Positions 1 through 6,362 of a stretch of DNA of 11,834 nucleotides are shown here, in pieces. The notes beneath the pieces were generated by a model that saw nothing but the letters and a program-made list of their open reading frames with translations, was not told the origin of the DNA and made no database searches. The position numbers were made by a program, and so were the translations under genes. Within the stretch, counting starts at the first letter, position 1. Every line of letters begins with the position of its first letter. The DNA is from Treponema sp. (GTDB lineage: Bacteria; Spirochaetota; Spirochaetia; Treponematales; Breznakiellaceae). The stretch is taken from assembly GCA_031268245.1 (NCBI GenBank), contig JAIRXN010000107.1, positions 1 to 11,834 on the forward strand. Reading direction: 5' to 3'.

Positions 1-188
<188 letters not shown>

Positions 189-194
189 ACCGCG

Positions 195-223
195 TATATA
201 CCACATCTCCGGGGAAATGTCAA
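195..223 (-). promoter_or_regulatory. Leftward sigma-70-type promoter
   Basis: On the minus strand a perfect -35 TTGACA (218-223) is followed by 17 bases and then TATATA (195-200), which is preceded by TGG as in extended -10 elements. Transcription would start near 188 and run toward the poly-G tract and the left window edge. The match is seen in the sequence; its activity is inferred. Confidence 0.45.
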
Positions 224-232
224 GGGGCTTTC

Positions 233-545
233 GGTACTATTTCAGCAGTTTGACTTTTACTGAAGAAATTTGCCACGAACGACACGAACCAACACGAACG
301 GAATAGAGCGCCCTCCCTTTTCATAAAGGTTTCTCTTCCCTTTCATTCAAACTATGCCGAATCTAGAGGCAAAATTGATATTATCAAGGCAAAAGTTCGT
401 GAGGTTCGTGCCAATTAAGCTCATCTTCCGGATATTATTCCCCGCCGTCAAGCCGGAATACGTCTTGTTCGAGTGGTTCGTGATTATCTGCGGCTAAAAG
501 TAAAATTACTGGGTACTATTTCAGCAGTTTGACATTTACTGAAGA
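233..545. repeat. Probable small insertion flanked by 34-bp direct repeats
   Basis: Positions 233-266 and 512-545 are 34-bp direct repeats with one mismatch (T/A at 254/533). Each begins GGTACTATTTCAGCAGTTTG and can fold into a bulged hairpin (TTCA..GT / ACTGAA). The 245 bases between them hold CACGAAC at 274, 283 and 293 and its reverse complement GTTCGTG at 395, 404 and 476. The pairs 274-289 and 395-410 have identical spacing and could form a 16-bp stem mismatched only at the central dinucleotide. The right direct repeat overlaps the last codons and stop of the Nudix gene. I see no ORF inside. It resembles a MITE-like or other non-autonomous palindromic element. Confidence 0.6.
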
Positions 546-1129
546 TTATCCGGCGTATAGTCCCTCTCCGATGCGGAGCTTTGCATGTAAAGAACCAGGG
601 CAGAGCCGATAAGCGCATGGATATAGGGAGGGGAGCCGAGTTTGTGGAACACATCCTGGGCGCCGACGCTTTCCGCCTTTACAAATTCATCATCATCCAG
701 ATCCTGTTCCCCTGTTTTTTCCGGGTTTTTGGTAACAAAGAAATGTATCTTGTTGGACATGATAGCCGGGTTCGGGTTAAATTCCCCGATTTTCCGAAGA
801 TCCGCCGCCACGTAGCCTGTTTCTTCCAGAAGTTCCCGCTTTGCTCCTTCGGCCGGGTCTTCCCCCGGTTCCAGTACCCCGCCCGGAAATTCGAGGCTCA
901 ATTCCCGTGCGCCGTGACGCCACTGCCGTACCATAACAAAGCGTCTCCCCCGGGGCGTATCCAGCACGGGGATTACCATGACCCAATCCGGGGCATTCAT
1001 CAATGTAAAGGTTTTTGATTCCTTATCCGGGGAAAGACTGGAGACTTCATCTATAGAAAATACCGGGCAGCGGAAAATTTCCCTGCTCTTTTCTTCAGTC
1101 CAGACAAGCTTTTTGTATTCGGTTTCCAT
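536..1129 (-). CDS. Nudix hydrolase, ADP-ribose pyrophosphatase-like
   Basis: This is a 197-residue cytoplasmic Nudix protein. The complete Nudix box spans about residues 84-106: G84, E90, R98-E99, E102-E103 and G105, matching GX5EX7REUXEEXGU and supplying the divalent-metal site. The N-terminal half with an APDWV..IPV segment and the VRQWRHGA..LEFPGG approach to the box are typical of ADP-ribose/ADP-sugar pyrophosphatases, which split the diphosphate to AMP and a sugar phosphate. Substrate specificity cannot be read from the box alone. The ATG start keeps the family's N-terminal domain, but no Shine-Dalgarno precedes it. A TTGTCA-17-TATCTT promoter would start the mRNA at or next to the ATG. 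The last four codons and the stop lie inside a 34-bp repeat, so the natural C-terminus may have been altered. Confidence 0.9.
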   Translation of the reverse strand: METEYKKLVWTEEKSREIFRCPVFSIDEVSSLSPDKESKTFTLMNAPDWVMVIPVLDTPRGRRFVMVRQWRHGARELSLEFPGGVLEPGEDPAEGAKRELLEETGYVAADLRKIGEFNPNPAIMSNKIHFFVTKNPEKTGEQDLDDDEFVKAESVGAQDVFHKLGSPPYIHALIGSALVLYMQSSASERDYTPDNLQ

Positions 1130-1132
1130 TAT

Positions 1133-1147
1133 TGTAAGATACTTACA
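1133..1147. promoter_or_regulatory. 15-bp palindrome, possible operator
   Basis: TGTAAG-ATA-CTTACA is a perfect 6-bp inverted repeat with a 3-base centre. It lies 4 bases upstream of the Nudix ATG and overlaps the proposed -10 of that gene. The position suits a repressor operator for the Nudix promoter. The cognate regulator is unknown, and chance occurrence cannot be excluded. Confidence 0.35.
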
Positions 1148-1164
1148 TTAGCCGATTTTGACAA
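1136..1164 (-). promoter_or_regulatory. Promoter of the Nudix gene
   Basis: On the minus strand TTGTCA (1159-1164) is separated by exactly 17 bases from TATCTT (1136-1141). Six bases separate the -10 from the ATG, so the predicted start is at about the first base of the start codon. The -35 shares bases with the divergent promoter on the other strand. Confidence 0.4.
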
Positions 1165-1186
1165 TTCACCGGGAAGCGGTTACTAT
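1158..1186 (+). promoter_or_regulatory. Promoter of the cytidylate-kinase-like gene
   Basis: A perfect TTGACA (1158-1163), a 17-base spacer and TACTAT (1181-1186) form a strong sigma-70-type promoter. The transcript would start near 1193, about 50 bases before the ATG at 1245. Confidence 0.65.
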
Positions 1187-1244
1187 TTGAAATGTCAGGC
1201 GCAAAAATTGAATCATGCAAGGTTTTCATTTTAAGGAGGCCCTT

Positions 1245-2066
1245 ATGGCTATCGTTACTATTTCCCGTGAACTGGCCGCTTTGGGAGACGAGACCGCCCA
1301 TGAGCTGGTAAAAATATTGAACTATCGTTTTATCGACAAGGGCGTTCTTGAGGATCGGATCAAGGGATACGGGGTAGAAAGTCATAAATTCGAAAAGTAT
1401 GACGAAAAGAAGCCTTCTTTCTGGGCCTCCCTTTCCCAGGACAGGGACGATTATCTTCACTACCTTAAAACCGCAATTCTCGCCGAAGCCGGCGAAGGTA
1501 ATTGTGTCTTTATAGGCCGCGGCGCCAGCGTCATGTTGAAGAATGTCCCCGGCGTGCTTTCGGTTTTCCTGGTTGCCCCCACGGATATCCGCGTTGAACG
1601 GGTAAAGAGTTACTTCCACTGCGATGACAGGCGCGGGCGGCAGATTGTTGAACAGAGCGATCATGACCGCACGGGTTTCCACCGGTATTTTTTTGACACG
1701 GAATGGAAAGATCCCGGGAACTACCATCTTTCGCTCAATACAGGCCATCTGCATCCTGCGGTCTGCGCCGAGAGCATAAAACATCTTTGGGAACAAAGCA
1801 TGAACGAAGAGACTGAGGCCCGGAGCGGGGCCCGTATCAGGGAGCTTATCCTCGGGCAGCTTGTAAAGCATCATATCCTCTACGAGAAGGAGATCCCGGT
1901 TCATTTTCTGGAAAGCTCCGTATCCCCGGGGAAGGTCCTTATCTATGGCGTTGCCAATTCCCAGTCTCTGGTGGAAGCTGCCCTGACAGCCGCACGGGAG
2001 GTTCCCGGTGTGGAGAACGTACAGTCCGAAATTCAGGTAGTGCAGGAATACAATATCATGCCTTAA
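1245..2066 (+). CDS. Cytidylate-kinase-like protein with BON-like tail
   Basis: A 273-residue protein. The ATG at 1245 is chosen because AAGGAGG (1233-1239) precedes it by 5 bases; the in-frame ATG at 1215 has no such site. Residues 1-190 resemble the cytidylate kinase-like family: an ISRE opening strand, YRFIDKGVLEDRI, VFIGRGASVML, and VFLVAPTDIRVERV resembling the nucleoside-kinase core. The phosphate-binding loop, usually GSGG-like after ISRE, reads AALGDETA here, so ordinary ATP binding is doubtful. Residues about 200-270 look like a BON-type fold (GKVLIYGVANSQ, then AREVPGVENV), a module linked to phospholipid or envelope association in other proteins. The role is unknown; it may be a regulatory or degenerate kinase. 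It is transcribed alone from its own promoter and ends in a terminator-like hairpin. Confidence 0.8.
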   Translation: MAIVTISRELAALGDETAHELVKILNYRFIDKGVLEDRIKGYGVESHKFEKYDEKKPSFWASLSQDRDDYLHYLKTAILAEAGEGNCVFIGRGASVMLKNVPGVLSVFLVAPTDIRVERVKSYFHCDDRRGRQIVEQSDHDRTGFHRYFFDTEWKDPGNYHLSLNTGHLHPAVCAESIKHLWEQSMNEETEARSGARIRELILGQLVKHHILYEKEIPVHFLESSVSPGKVLIYGVANSQSLVEAALTAAREVPGVENVQSEIQVVQEYNIMP

Positions 2067-2081
2067 CAGGCGGTGTTTTTT
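2060..2081 (+). terminator. Weak intrinsic terminator of the kinase-like gene
   Basis: GCCT-TAAC-AGGC (2060-2071) forms a 4-bp stem that includes the stop codon in its loop, followed by GGTG and six T (2076-2081). The stem is short, so efficiency is uncertain. Confidence 0.4.
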
Positions 2082-2091
2082 ATAGTATAGT
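2063..2091 (+). promoter_or_regulatory. Orphan sigma-70-type promoter before the palindromic element
   Basis: TTAACA (2063-2068), 17 bases, TATAGT (2086-2091): each hexamer is one base from consensus. Transcription would start near 2098 and read into the nested palindromes and the 3' end of lexA in antisense. Downstream there is only a 19-codon frame from the ATG at 2098, without a ribosome binding site. It may drive a small RNA or be fortuitous. Confidence 0.35.
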
Positions 2092-2120
2092 AGAGCCATG
2101 TGTCCCTTCGGGCCGCGAGA

Positions 2121-2270
2121 GTTAAGGAACTCACCTTACGCAACCCAGGAAATTTAACCACGGACGGCACTGACGACCACGGACAAAAGCCTGAATTTTG
2201 ACCCAAAGGCCTGAGTTTTCCGTGTGGTCAGTGGCTAATAATATGTCCTTGCGTAACATGAGTTAGTAAC
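2121..2270. repeat. 150-bp nested palindromic element
   Basis: The outer arms 2121-2165 and 2227-2270 are imperfect inverted repeats. Both carry GTTA, AACTCA, TTACGCAA, eleven diverged bases, then TANCCACNGAC. Inside, 2167-2183 and 2219-2235 can pair as a second stem with bulges. The loop holds a direct repeat GCCTGAATTTT / GCCTGAGTTTT (2189-2199, 2209-2219). CCACGGAC occurs twice in the left arm (2158 and 2177), echoing the CACGAAC motifs of the element at 233-545. The right end contains the lexA stop codon. No coding capacity is seen. It is probably a member of a dispersed palindromic or MITE-like family. Confidence 0.65.
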
Positions 2271-2874
2271 TGCGATAGAGCTGGGCAAGCCTGCCGATAA
2301 CCCGGACATTCTGGCTGTAGGTAGGGCCGAATTCGGGATTTTCGGCGAGAAGCGTCACCCTGAAACGTTCCTTGTAGTAACGCTTCAGCGTTATAGCGTC
2401 ATCGTCCACAACCACCATGGCGATTTCCCCATTCCGCACAAATTCGGTCTTTTCGATGATGGCGATGTCTCCGGAATTGATCCCTGCGCCGATCATGGAT
2501 TCTCCCCGTACCTTCATGGCAAAGTAGCTGCGTCCTTTCTTCAGCATCGACCTGTGGAGGGTGATCGTCCCCTCGAAATTTTCTTCGGAGAGAATGGGCA
2601 GCCCCGCCGCCACTGTACCCAGGATGGGAATCTCAACTACTCCGTTGGGGTCTTCGCTGCCCTGGGGCCTGATCAGTTCTATGGTACGGGAACGCTTGCC
2701 CGCCTGCCTGAGAAAGCCCTTCTTCTTGAGGGCTGTAACATGATCATGGGCGCCCTTGACTGAAATTTCAAAAAAATCGGCAAGTTCCCGGATTGTGGGA
2801 GGATATGAGTGAGCGCCTATGTATGATTTGATGAAGGCCAGCACTTCCTTTTGCCGCGCGGTGAGTTCTTTCAT
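2263..2874 (-). CDS. lexA: LexA repressor, SOS regulator
   Basis: A 203-residue LexA of normal length. Residues 1-65 form the winged-helix DNA-binding domain (LTARQKEVLAFI at the start, PPTIRELA, then a recognition helix region with SVKGAHDHVTALKKKG). The C-terminal S24 peptidase domain has the self-cleavage bond Ala90-Gly91 (TVAAGLPI), nucleophile Ser126 in RGESM and general base Lys164 in ITLKRYY. It should repress DNA-damage genes and cleave itself when RecA filaments form. The start overlaps the stop of the upstream sigma-54 regulator by one base (TGATG), with AAGGA about 8 bases upstream, so translation is probably coupled. Its last codon region and stop lie in a palindromic element. I could not see an SOS-box palindrome nearby, so its operator is undetermined. 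Confidence 0.95.
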   Translation of the reverse strand: MKELTARQKEVLAFIKSYIGAHSYPPTIRELADFFEISVKGAHDHVTALKKKGFLRQAGKRSRTIELIRPQGSEDPNGVVEIPILGTVAAGLPILSEENFEGTITLHRSMLKKGRSYFAMKVRGESMIGAGINSGDIAIIEKTEFVRNGEIAMVVVDDDAITLKRYYKERFRVTLLAENPEFGPTYSQNVRVIGRLAQLYRSY

Positions 2875-4262
2875 CAGCTTTCCTTATCTTTTATATGATG
2901 TTTACGCAATTTTGCATGGAGATTACTGGGATAAAGCCCAATAGCCTCTGCAGTCCGGGATATTATACCATCGTTTTGAGAAAGTTTATACTCCAGATAA
3001 AATTTTTCGAAAGAATCTTTGGCCGTACTGTAATTTGTATCGAGAATATGCACGAGTTCGATCGCAGCGGGCGAATTCCCCATGCCGCCTGCCCTGGCTT
3101 CGGAAGGGGGGTTCTCCCGGAGGAAGCCGCCTAGTTCCCCGGCACTCACCCTGCCTCCCTGATGCATAACGACAATCCGCTCCGCCAGATTCCGCAGTTC
3201 CCGTACATTTCCCGGCCATGAATAGGAAGAAAGCATGGAAAGGGTATCCGCTTCAAATTCGATGCCGCCGGCTCCCAATTCCTTCATAAACCGGAGAAGC
3301 AGGAGGGGAATGTCCTCTGTCCGCTCCCGCAGGGGAGGCATCCTGATGGGGATTACATTAAGCCTGAAGAAGAGATCTTCACGGAAACGGCCGGCGCTGC
3401 ATTCGGCGGACAGATCCTTGTTAGAGGCGGTGATGATCCGTACATCGGTCTCAATGGTCTTTTCTCCCCCCAGGCGCTCAATCTTCTGTTCCTGAATGGC
3501 GCGGAGTACCTTCGCCTGGGCGTTTTGGCTCATATCCCCAATCTCATCGAGAAAGAGGGTACCTCCGTGGGCCAGTTCAAAACGGCCCTTCCTCTGACTT
3601 ACCGCATCGGTAAAGGCGCCTTTTTCGTGGCCGAAAAGTTCGCTTTCAATAAGGTTTTCCGGAATGGCGGCGCAGTTTACCTCTACAAAGGGCCCCTGGG
3701 AACGGGTCGAAAGGTTATGAATGGCCCTGGCGGCCAACTCTTTGCCCGTCCCGTTTTCCCCGGTGATGAGAATGCGGGCATCGCTGGAAGCGGCCTGGGA
3801 AATAAGATCCCGCACCGCCTTCATCGCCTTGCTTTCCCCGTCAATTCCCAGCTCCGCCCGTGTCCGCTGTTTAAGATCCTGATTCTCCAGCCTGAGTTTC
3901 TGCATGGTTAGGGCATTCCGGCATACGGCGAGCACCTTGTCCAGGGAGAGGGGCTTTTCCAAAAAGTCGAAGGCCCCCAGCTTAACCGCCCGTACCGCCA
4001 TATCCACATTGGCGTGGCCCGAGATCATCACCACTTCGATATTTTCCCGGGCAGTACGTATCTTCTCCAGAGCCTCAAGACCTCCCATCCGGGGAAGCAG
4101 TACATCGAGAAACACGAGGCTTATCTTCTCATGCTCAAGGAATTCCATTCCTACGACCGCGTCCTCTGCGGTAAAAACCTGGTACTTTTCATCCTCCAAG
4201 ATGGAGGCCAGGGAGCGGCGGATTCCCGCTTCATCATCAATTATAAGAATCCCTGCATTCAT
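2874..4262 (-). CDS. NtrX-like sigma-54-dependent response regulator
   Basis: A 462-residue three-domain activator. The receiver (1-120) has acidic pocket D9-D10, phospho-acceptor D53, S81 and K103. The AAA+ domain (about 140-375) has Walker A GENGTGKE (168-175), Walker B FLDE (237-240) and arginine-rich RFREDLFFRLNV. The sigma-54 contact loop reads GAFTDA (215-220) instead of the usual GAFTGA. A Fis-type helix-turn-helix lies at 430-456. It should activate sigma-54 promoters after phosphorylation by the adjacent kinase, with which it overlaps by 4 bases (ATGA). The closest relatives are NtrX/AtoC-like regulators; the true targets are not visible here, and I found no convincing -24/-12 promoter in the window. 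lexA follows directly. Confidence 0.93.
   Translation of the reverse strand: MNAGILIIDDEAGIRRSLASILEDEKYQVFTAEDAVVGMEFLEHEKISLVFLDVLLPRMGGLEALEKIRTARENIEVVMISGHANVDMAVRAVKLGAFDFLEKPLSLDKVLAVCRNALTMQKLRLENQDLKQRTRAELGIDGESKAMKAVRDLISQAASSDARILITGENGTGKELAARAIHNLSTRSQGPFVEVNCAAIPENLIESELFGHEKGAFTDAVSQRKGRFELAHGGTLFLDEIGDMSQNAQAKVLRAIQEQKIERLGGEKTIETDVRIITASNKDLSAECSAGRFREDLFFRLNVIPIRMPPLRERTEDIPLLLLRFMKELGAGGIEFEADTLSMLSSYSWPGNVRELRNLAERIVVMHQGGRVSAGELGGFLRENPPSEARAGGMGNSPAAIELVHILDTNYSTAKDSFEKFYLEYKLSQNDGIISRTAEAIGLYPSNLHAKLRKHHIKDKES
2962..2970 (-). promoter_or_regulatory. Possible internal promoter for lexA (extended -10)
   Basis: Inside the 3' part of the response-regulator gene the minus strand reads TGGTATAAT, a perfect extended -10. 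No good -35 lies upstream. Transcription would start near 2955, about 80 bases before the lexA ATG, and would let lexA be expressed apart from the operon. Confidence 0.3.
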
Positions 4263-6064
4263 AAGGCCCCCGCCTCCGCAGCCTGCGTATTTGAGAAAGA
4301 CGCAACGGCCCCAATATCATCAATCGGCAGATCGATAAAGAAGGTCGTCCCTACTCCCTCGGCGCTGTTAAACCAAATGGCGCCTCTATGGTCATTTACG
4401 ATCCGTTCTACAATGGGAAGCCCCAGCCCTGTCCCCGATTCCTTGGTAGTAAAATAGGGGGTAAATATCAGCGCCCCGTTTTCTTTGGAGATCCCCTTTC
4501 CCGTGTCCTTAATGGAAAGGCGGCAGAAACGGCTCTCCCGTTTCTTCACTACGTCGGTACGGATCTCTATGGCTCCCTTACCATCCATGGAATCGATCCC
4601 GTTGATAATCAAGTTGGTAAGTATCTGGGTCAAACGGTGCTTGTCTATCTTGACCGAAATATCCTCTTCTACATGGAAAATATCAAAAACCACCTGGGGA
4701 TGGGAACTCCCATAGGGCACTACCGTATCTTCGACAGCCTCCCGTATCTTTGTCCATGTCCGGGAAGGCTCCATGGGCTTACTCAGGGTACGGAATTCAT
4801 TGAGCAGGTTGGAAAGTCCCTCGGTTTCCTGAATGATCGCCATCATGGAGGACTCAAGAATCTCTGCAATACCTGCAGGCTCGTTGCGCCAGCGCCTGAG
4901 TACCCGTTCCGCGGAAAGCTGAATGGGAGTGAGGGGGTTTTTAATCTCGTGGGCAAGCTGCTGGGCCATACTCTGCCAAATCGAAATCTTTTCCGCCTTG
5001 ACCAGGGCTGCACGGGATTTTTCCAGATCCTGCACCATGGAATTGAAGGAACGGATAAGAAGCCCCAATTCGTCCCCCCGGCGCGCGAGAATCTGTATCG
5101 AAAAATCACCTTCGGCCACCCGCCGGGTCGCTTCGGTCAACTCTACAATGGGAGCCGTCACCCGCCGGGTAAAACTCATCGCTATGATCACCGTCATGAG
5201 GAGGGAAGGAAAGAAGAAGATCCCGTAATAGAATATCAAAAGCGGCTTGATATTCTCCCTGATGGTATCGATAACCCTGAAATGGGATTTCCCCGATTCA
5301 ACAAGCCCCACCGCTTCATCAAAACCGGCGCCGAGACTGTAGCTTAGAACCCTCATGGTCCCCTGATTGGAAAAAAGGATATAACGCAGATAACCTGAAT
5401 CCCGGGGCATCTCTCTGGACACAAAACCCGGCTGGGGGGGAGGCGGAAGCCGCAAACGCTGTTCGGGAAGGCCGGCAAAGGCAAAGCCTGTCCACACCCC
5501 TTTCTCATCCTGACTAAAGTCCTGTACCGCGGCAATTCCCGGGGGCAATTCCTGCCACGCTTCAATTTCTTCGCCGTCTTGTACCATGAAGCGGTCAAAG
5601 TTCATGGTAAGCGCCATACGCTCAAATTTTTCAGCATGAAGGGAATAGGCATCCAGCGCAAAATTCTGGGCCGCATCCATGGAAGCTTCCGCATCAATGG
5701 TTCGCCAGAAACGCACCACCTCATTCACGCTGAGTACCGTGATCATCGTAACCGGAGCGGCCGCAAATACCACAATAGTGATAAAGTATAAAAGAAGCCG
5801 CGCCTTGAATTTACTCCCGATTCTGCGGGCCGCTATATCCCGGAAGAGGCTGACTGAAGAAATGGCCAGAAACACAAGAAGGACTGCGGGAATGGTAAAG
5901 AAAACCAGAAGGGACAGAGGCCCCGGTACGGAGCCATCCCGCAATACTTCGGAAAAGAAAGTCCGGGAGAAGAGAAATGCCAGGAAACAGAGTAAAAAAT
6001 AGATCAACACAAGGCCGCGGACGTTGATGATTGGATTTTTGGGATGAGTTCTTACAGTCTTCAA
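4259..6064 (-). CDS. NtrY-like membrane sensor histidine kinase
   Basis: A 601-residue kinase using the TTG at 6064, which has GGGGAG six bases upstream. An earlier in-frame TTG at 6112 has no ribosome site and would overlap the HPr gene. Three transmembrane helices (about 16-36, 52-72, 89-111) precede a roughly 160-residue extracytoplasmic sensor region and a fourth helix (about 271-297). Then come a HAMP domain, HisKA with H372 in LAHEIKNPLTP, and the ATPase domain with N488, DTGKG (520-524) and GTGLGLP (544-550). Topology is that of NtrY, except that no PAS domain separates HAMP from HisKA. It should phosphorylate the NtrX-like regulator encoded next, with a 4-base gene overlap. The signal is unknown. 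Placement after hprK and HPr suggests a link to metabolic state. Confidence 0.92.
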   Translation of the reverse strand: MKTVRTHPKNPIINVRGLVLIYFLLCFLAFLFSRTFFSEVLRDGSVPGPLSLLVFFTIPAVLLVFLAISSVSLFRDIAARRIGSKFKARLLLYFITIVVFAAAPVTMITVLSVNEVVRFWRTIDAEASMDAAQNFALDAYSLHAEKFERMALTMNFDRFMVQDGEEIEAWQELPPGIAAVQDFSQDEKGVWTGFAFAGLPEQRLRLPPPPQPGFVSREMPRDSGYLRYILFSNQGTMRVLSYSLGAGFDEAVGLVESGKSHFRVIDTIRENIKPLLIFYYGIFFFPSLLMTVIIAMSFTRRVTAPIVELTEATRRVAEGDFSIQILARRGDELGLLIRSFNSMVQDLEKSRAALVKAEKISIWQSMAQQLAHEIKNPLTPIQLSAERVLRRWRNEPAGIAEILESSMMAIIQETEGLSNLLNEFRTLSKPMEPSRTWTKIREAVEDTVVPYGSSHPQVVFDIFHVEEDISVKIDKHRLTQILTNLIINGIDSMDGKGAIEIRTDVVKKRESRFCRLSIKDTGKGISKENGALIFTPYFTTKESGTGLGLPIVERIVNDHRGAIWFNSAEGVGTTFFIDLPIDDIGAVASFSNTQAAEAGAL

Positions 6065-6086
6065 ATAGTATCTCCCCGTTGTGTGC

Positions 6087-6353
6087 TCATGCTTCCTCGA
6101 ATTTTGACTCAAAAAGCTTTGCCACCGCTTCTACAGCGGCGGCCTCATCCTCGCCCTCGGCCAGGATCCGCACCTCTGAGCCGTATGAAGCGCCCAGAGT
6201 GATCACTCCCATGATACTTTTGGCATTGATCCGGTCGCCGTTTTTTTCAAGAAAAATGGAAGATTTAATATTCTTGGTACACTGTACAATCAGCGCTGCA
6301 GGCCGTGCATGGATTCCGGCGCGATTGGAAACAGTTACGGTTTTTTCGGTCAT
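6087..6353 (-). CDS. ptsH: HPr phosphocarrier protein
   Basis: An 88-residue HPr, normal in length. His15 in NRAGIHARPAA is the site phosphorylated by PTS enzyme I. Ser46 in INAKSIMGV is the regulatory site phosphorylated by HPr kinase, whose gene ends 9 bases upstream. Both sites are intact, so the protein can act as phosphocarrier and as a metabolic signal. No enzyme I or sugar permease gene is in the window. Several treponemes are known to have HPr and HPr kinase without a full sugar-transporting PTS, which would favour a regulatory role. The ATG has a G-rich ribosome site (AGGGGG). The NtrY-like kinase starts 22 bases after its stop. Confidence 0.96.
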   Translation of the reverse strand: MTEKTVTVSNRAGIHARPAALIVQCTKNIKSSIFLEKNGDRINAKSIMGVITLGASYGSEVRILAEGEDEAAAVEAVAKLFESKFEEA

Positions 6354-6362
6354 CCCTATCCC

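Noticed and set aside
274..482. CACGAAC/GTTCGTG motifs as Gram-positive-type LexA boxes
   Set aside because: LexA boxes of that type need GAAC and GTTC facing each other about 4 bases apart. Here the opposed copies are over 90 bases apart, and the motifs are better explained as palindrome arms.
529..561. Rightward promoter TTGACA...TATAGT inside the right direct repeat
   Set aside because: The spacer is 21 bases, too long, and it would read antisense into the Nudix gene.
1143..2099. 318-residue open frame on the minus strand
   Set aside because: It is antisense to the cytidylate-kinase-like gene, which has a strong promoter, a perfect ribosome site and family motifs. The minus-strand product resembles nothing.
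4388..5347. 319-residue open frame on the plus strand
   Set aside because: It is antisense to the histidine kinase catalytic domains and lacks protein-family features.
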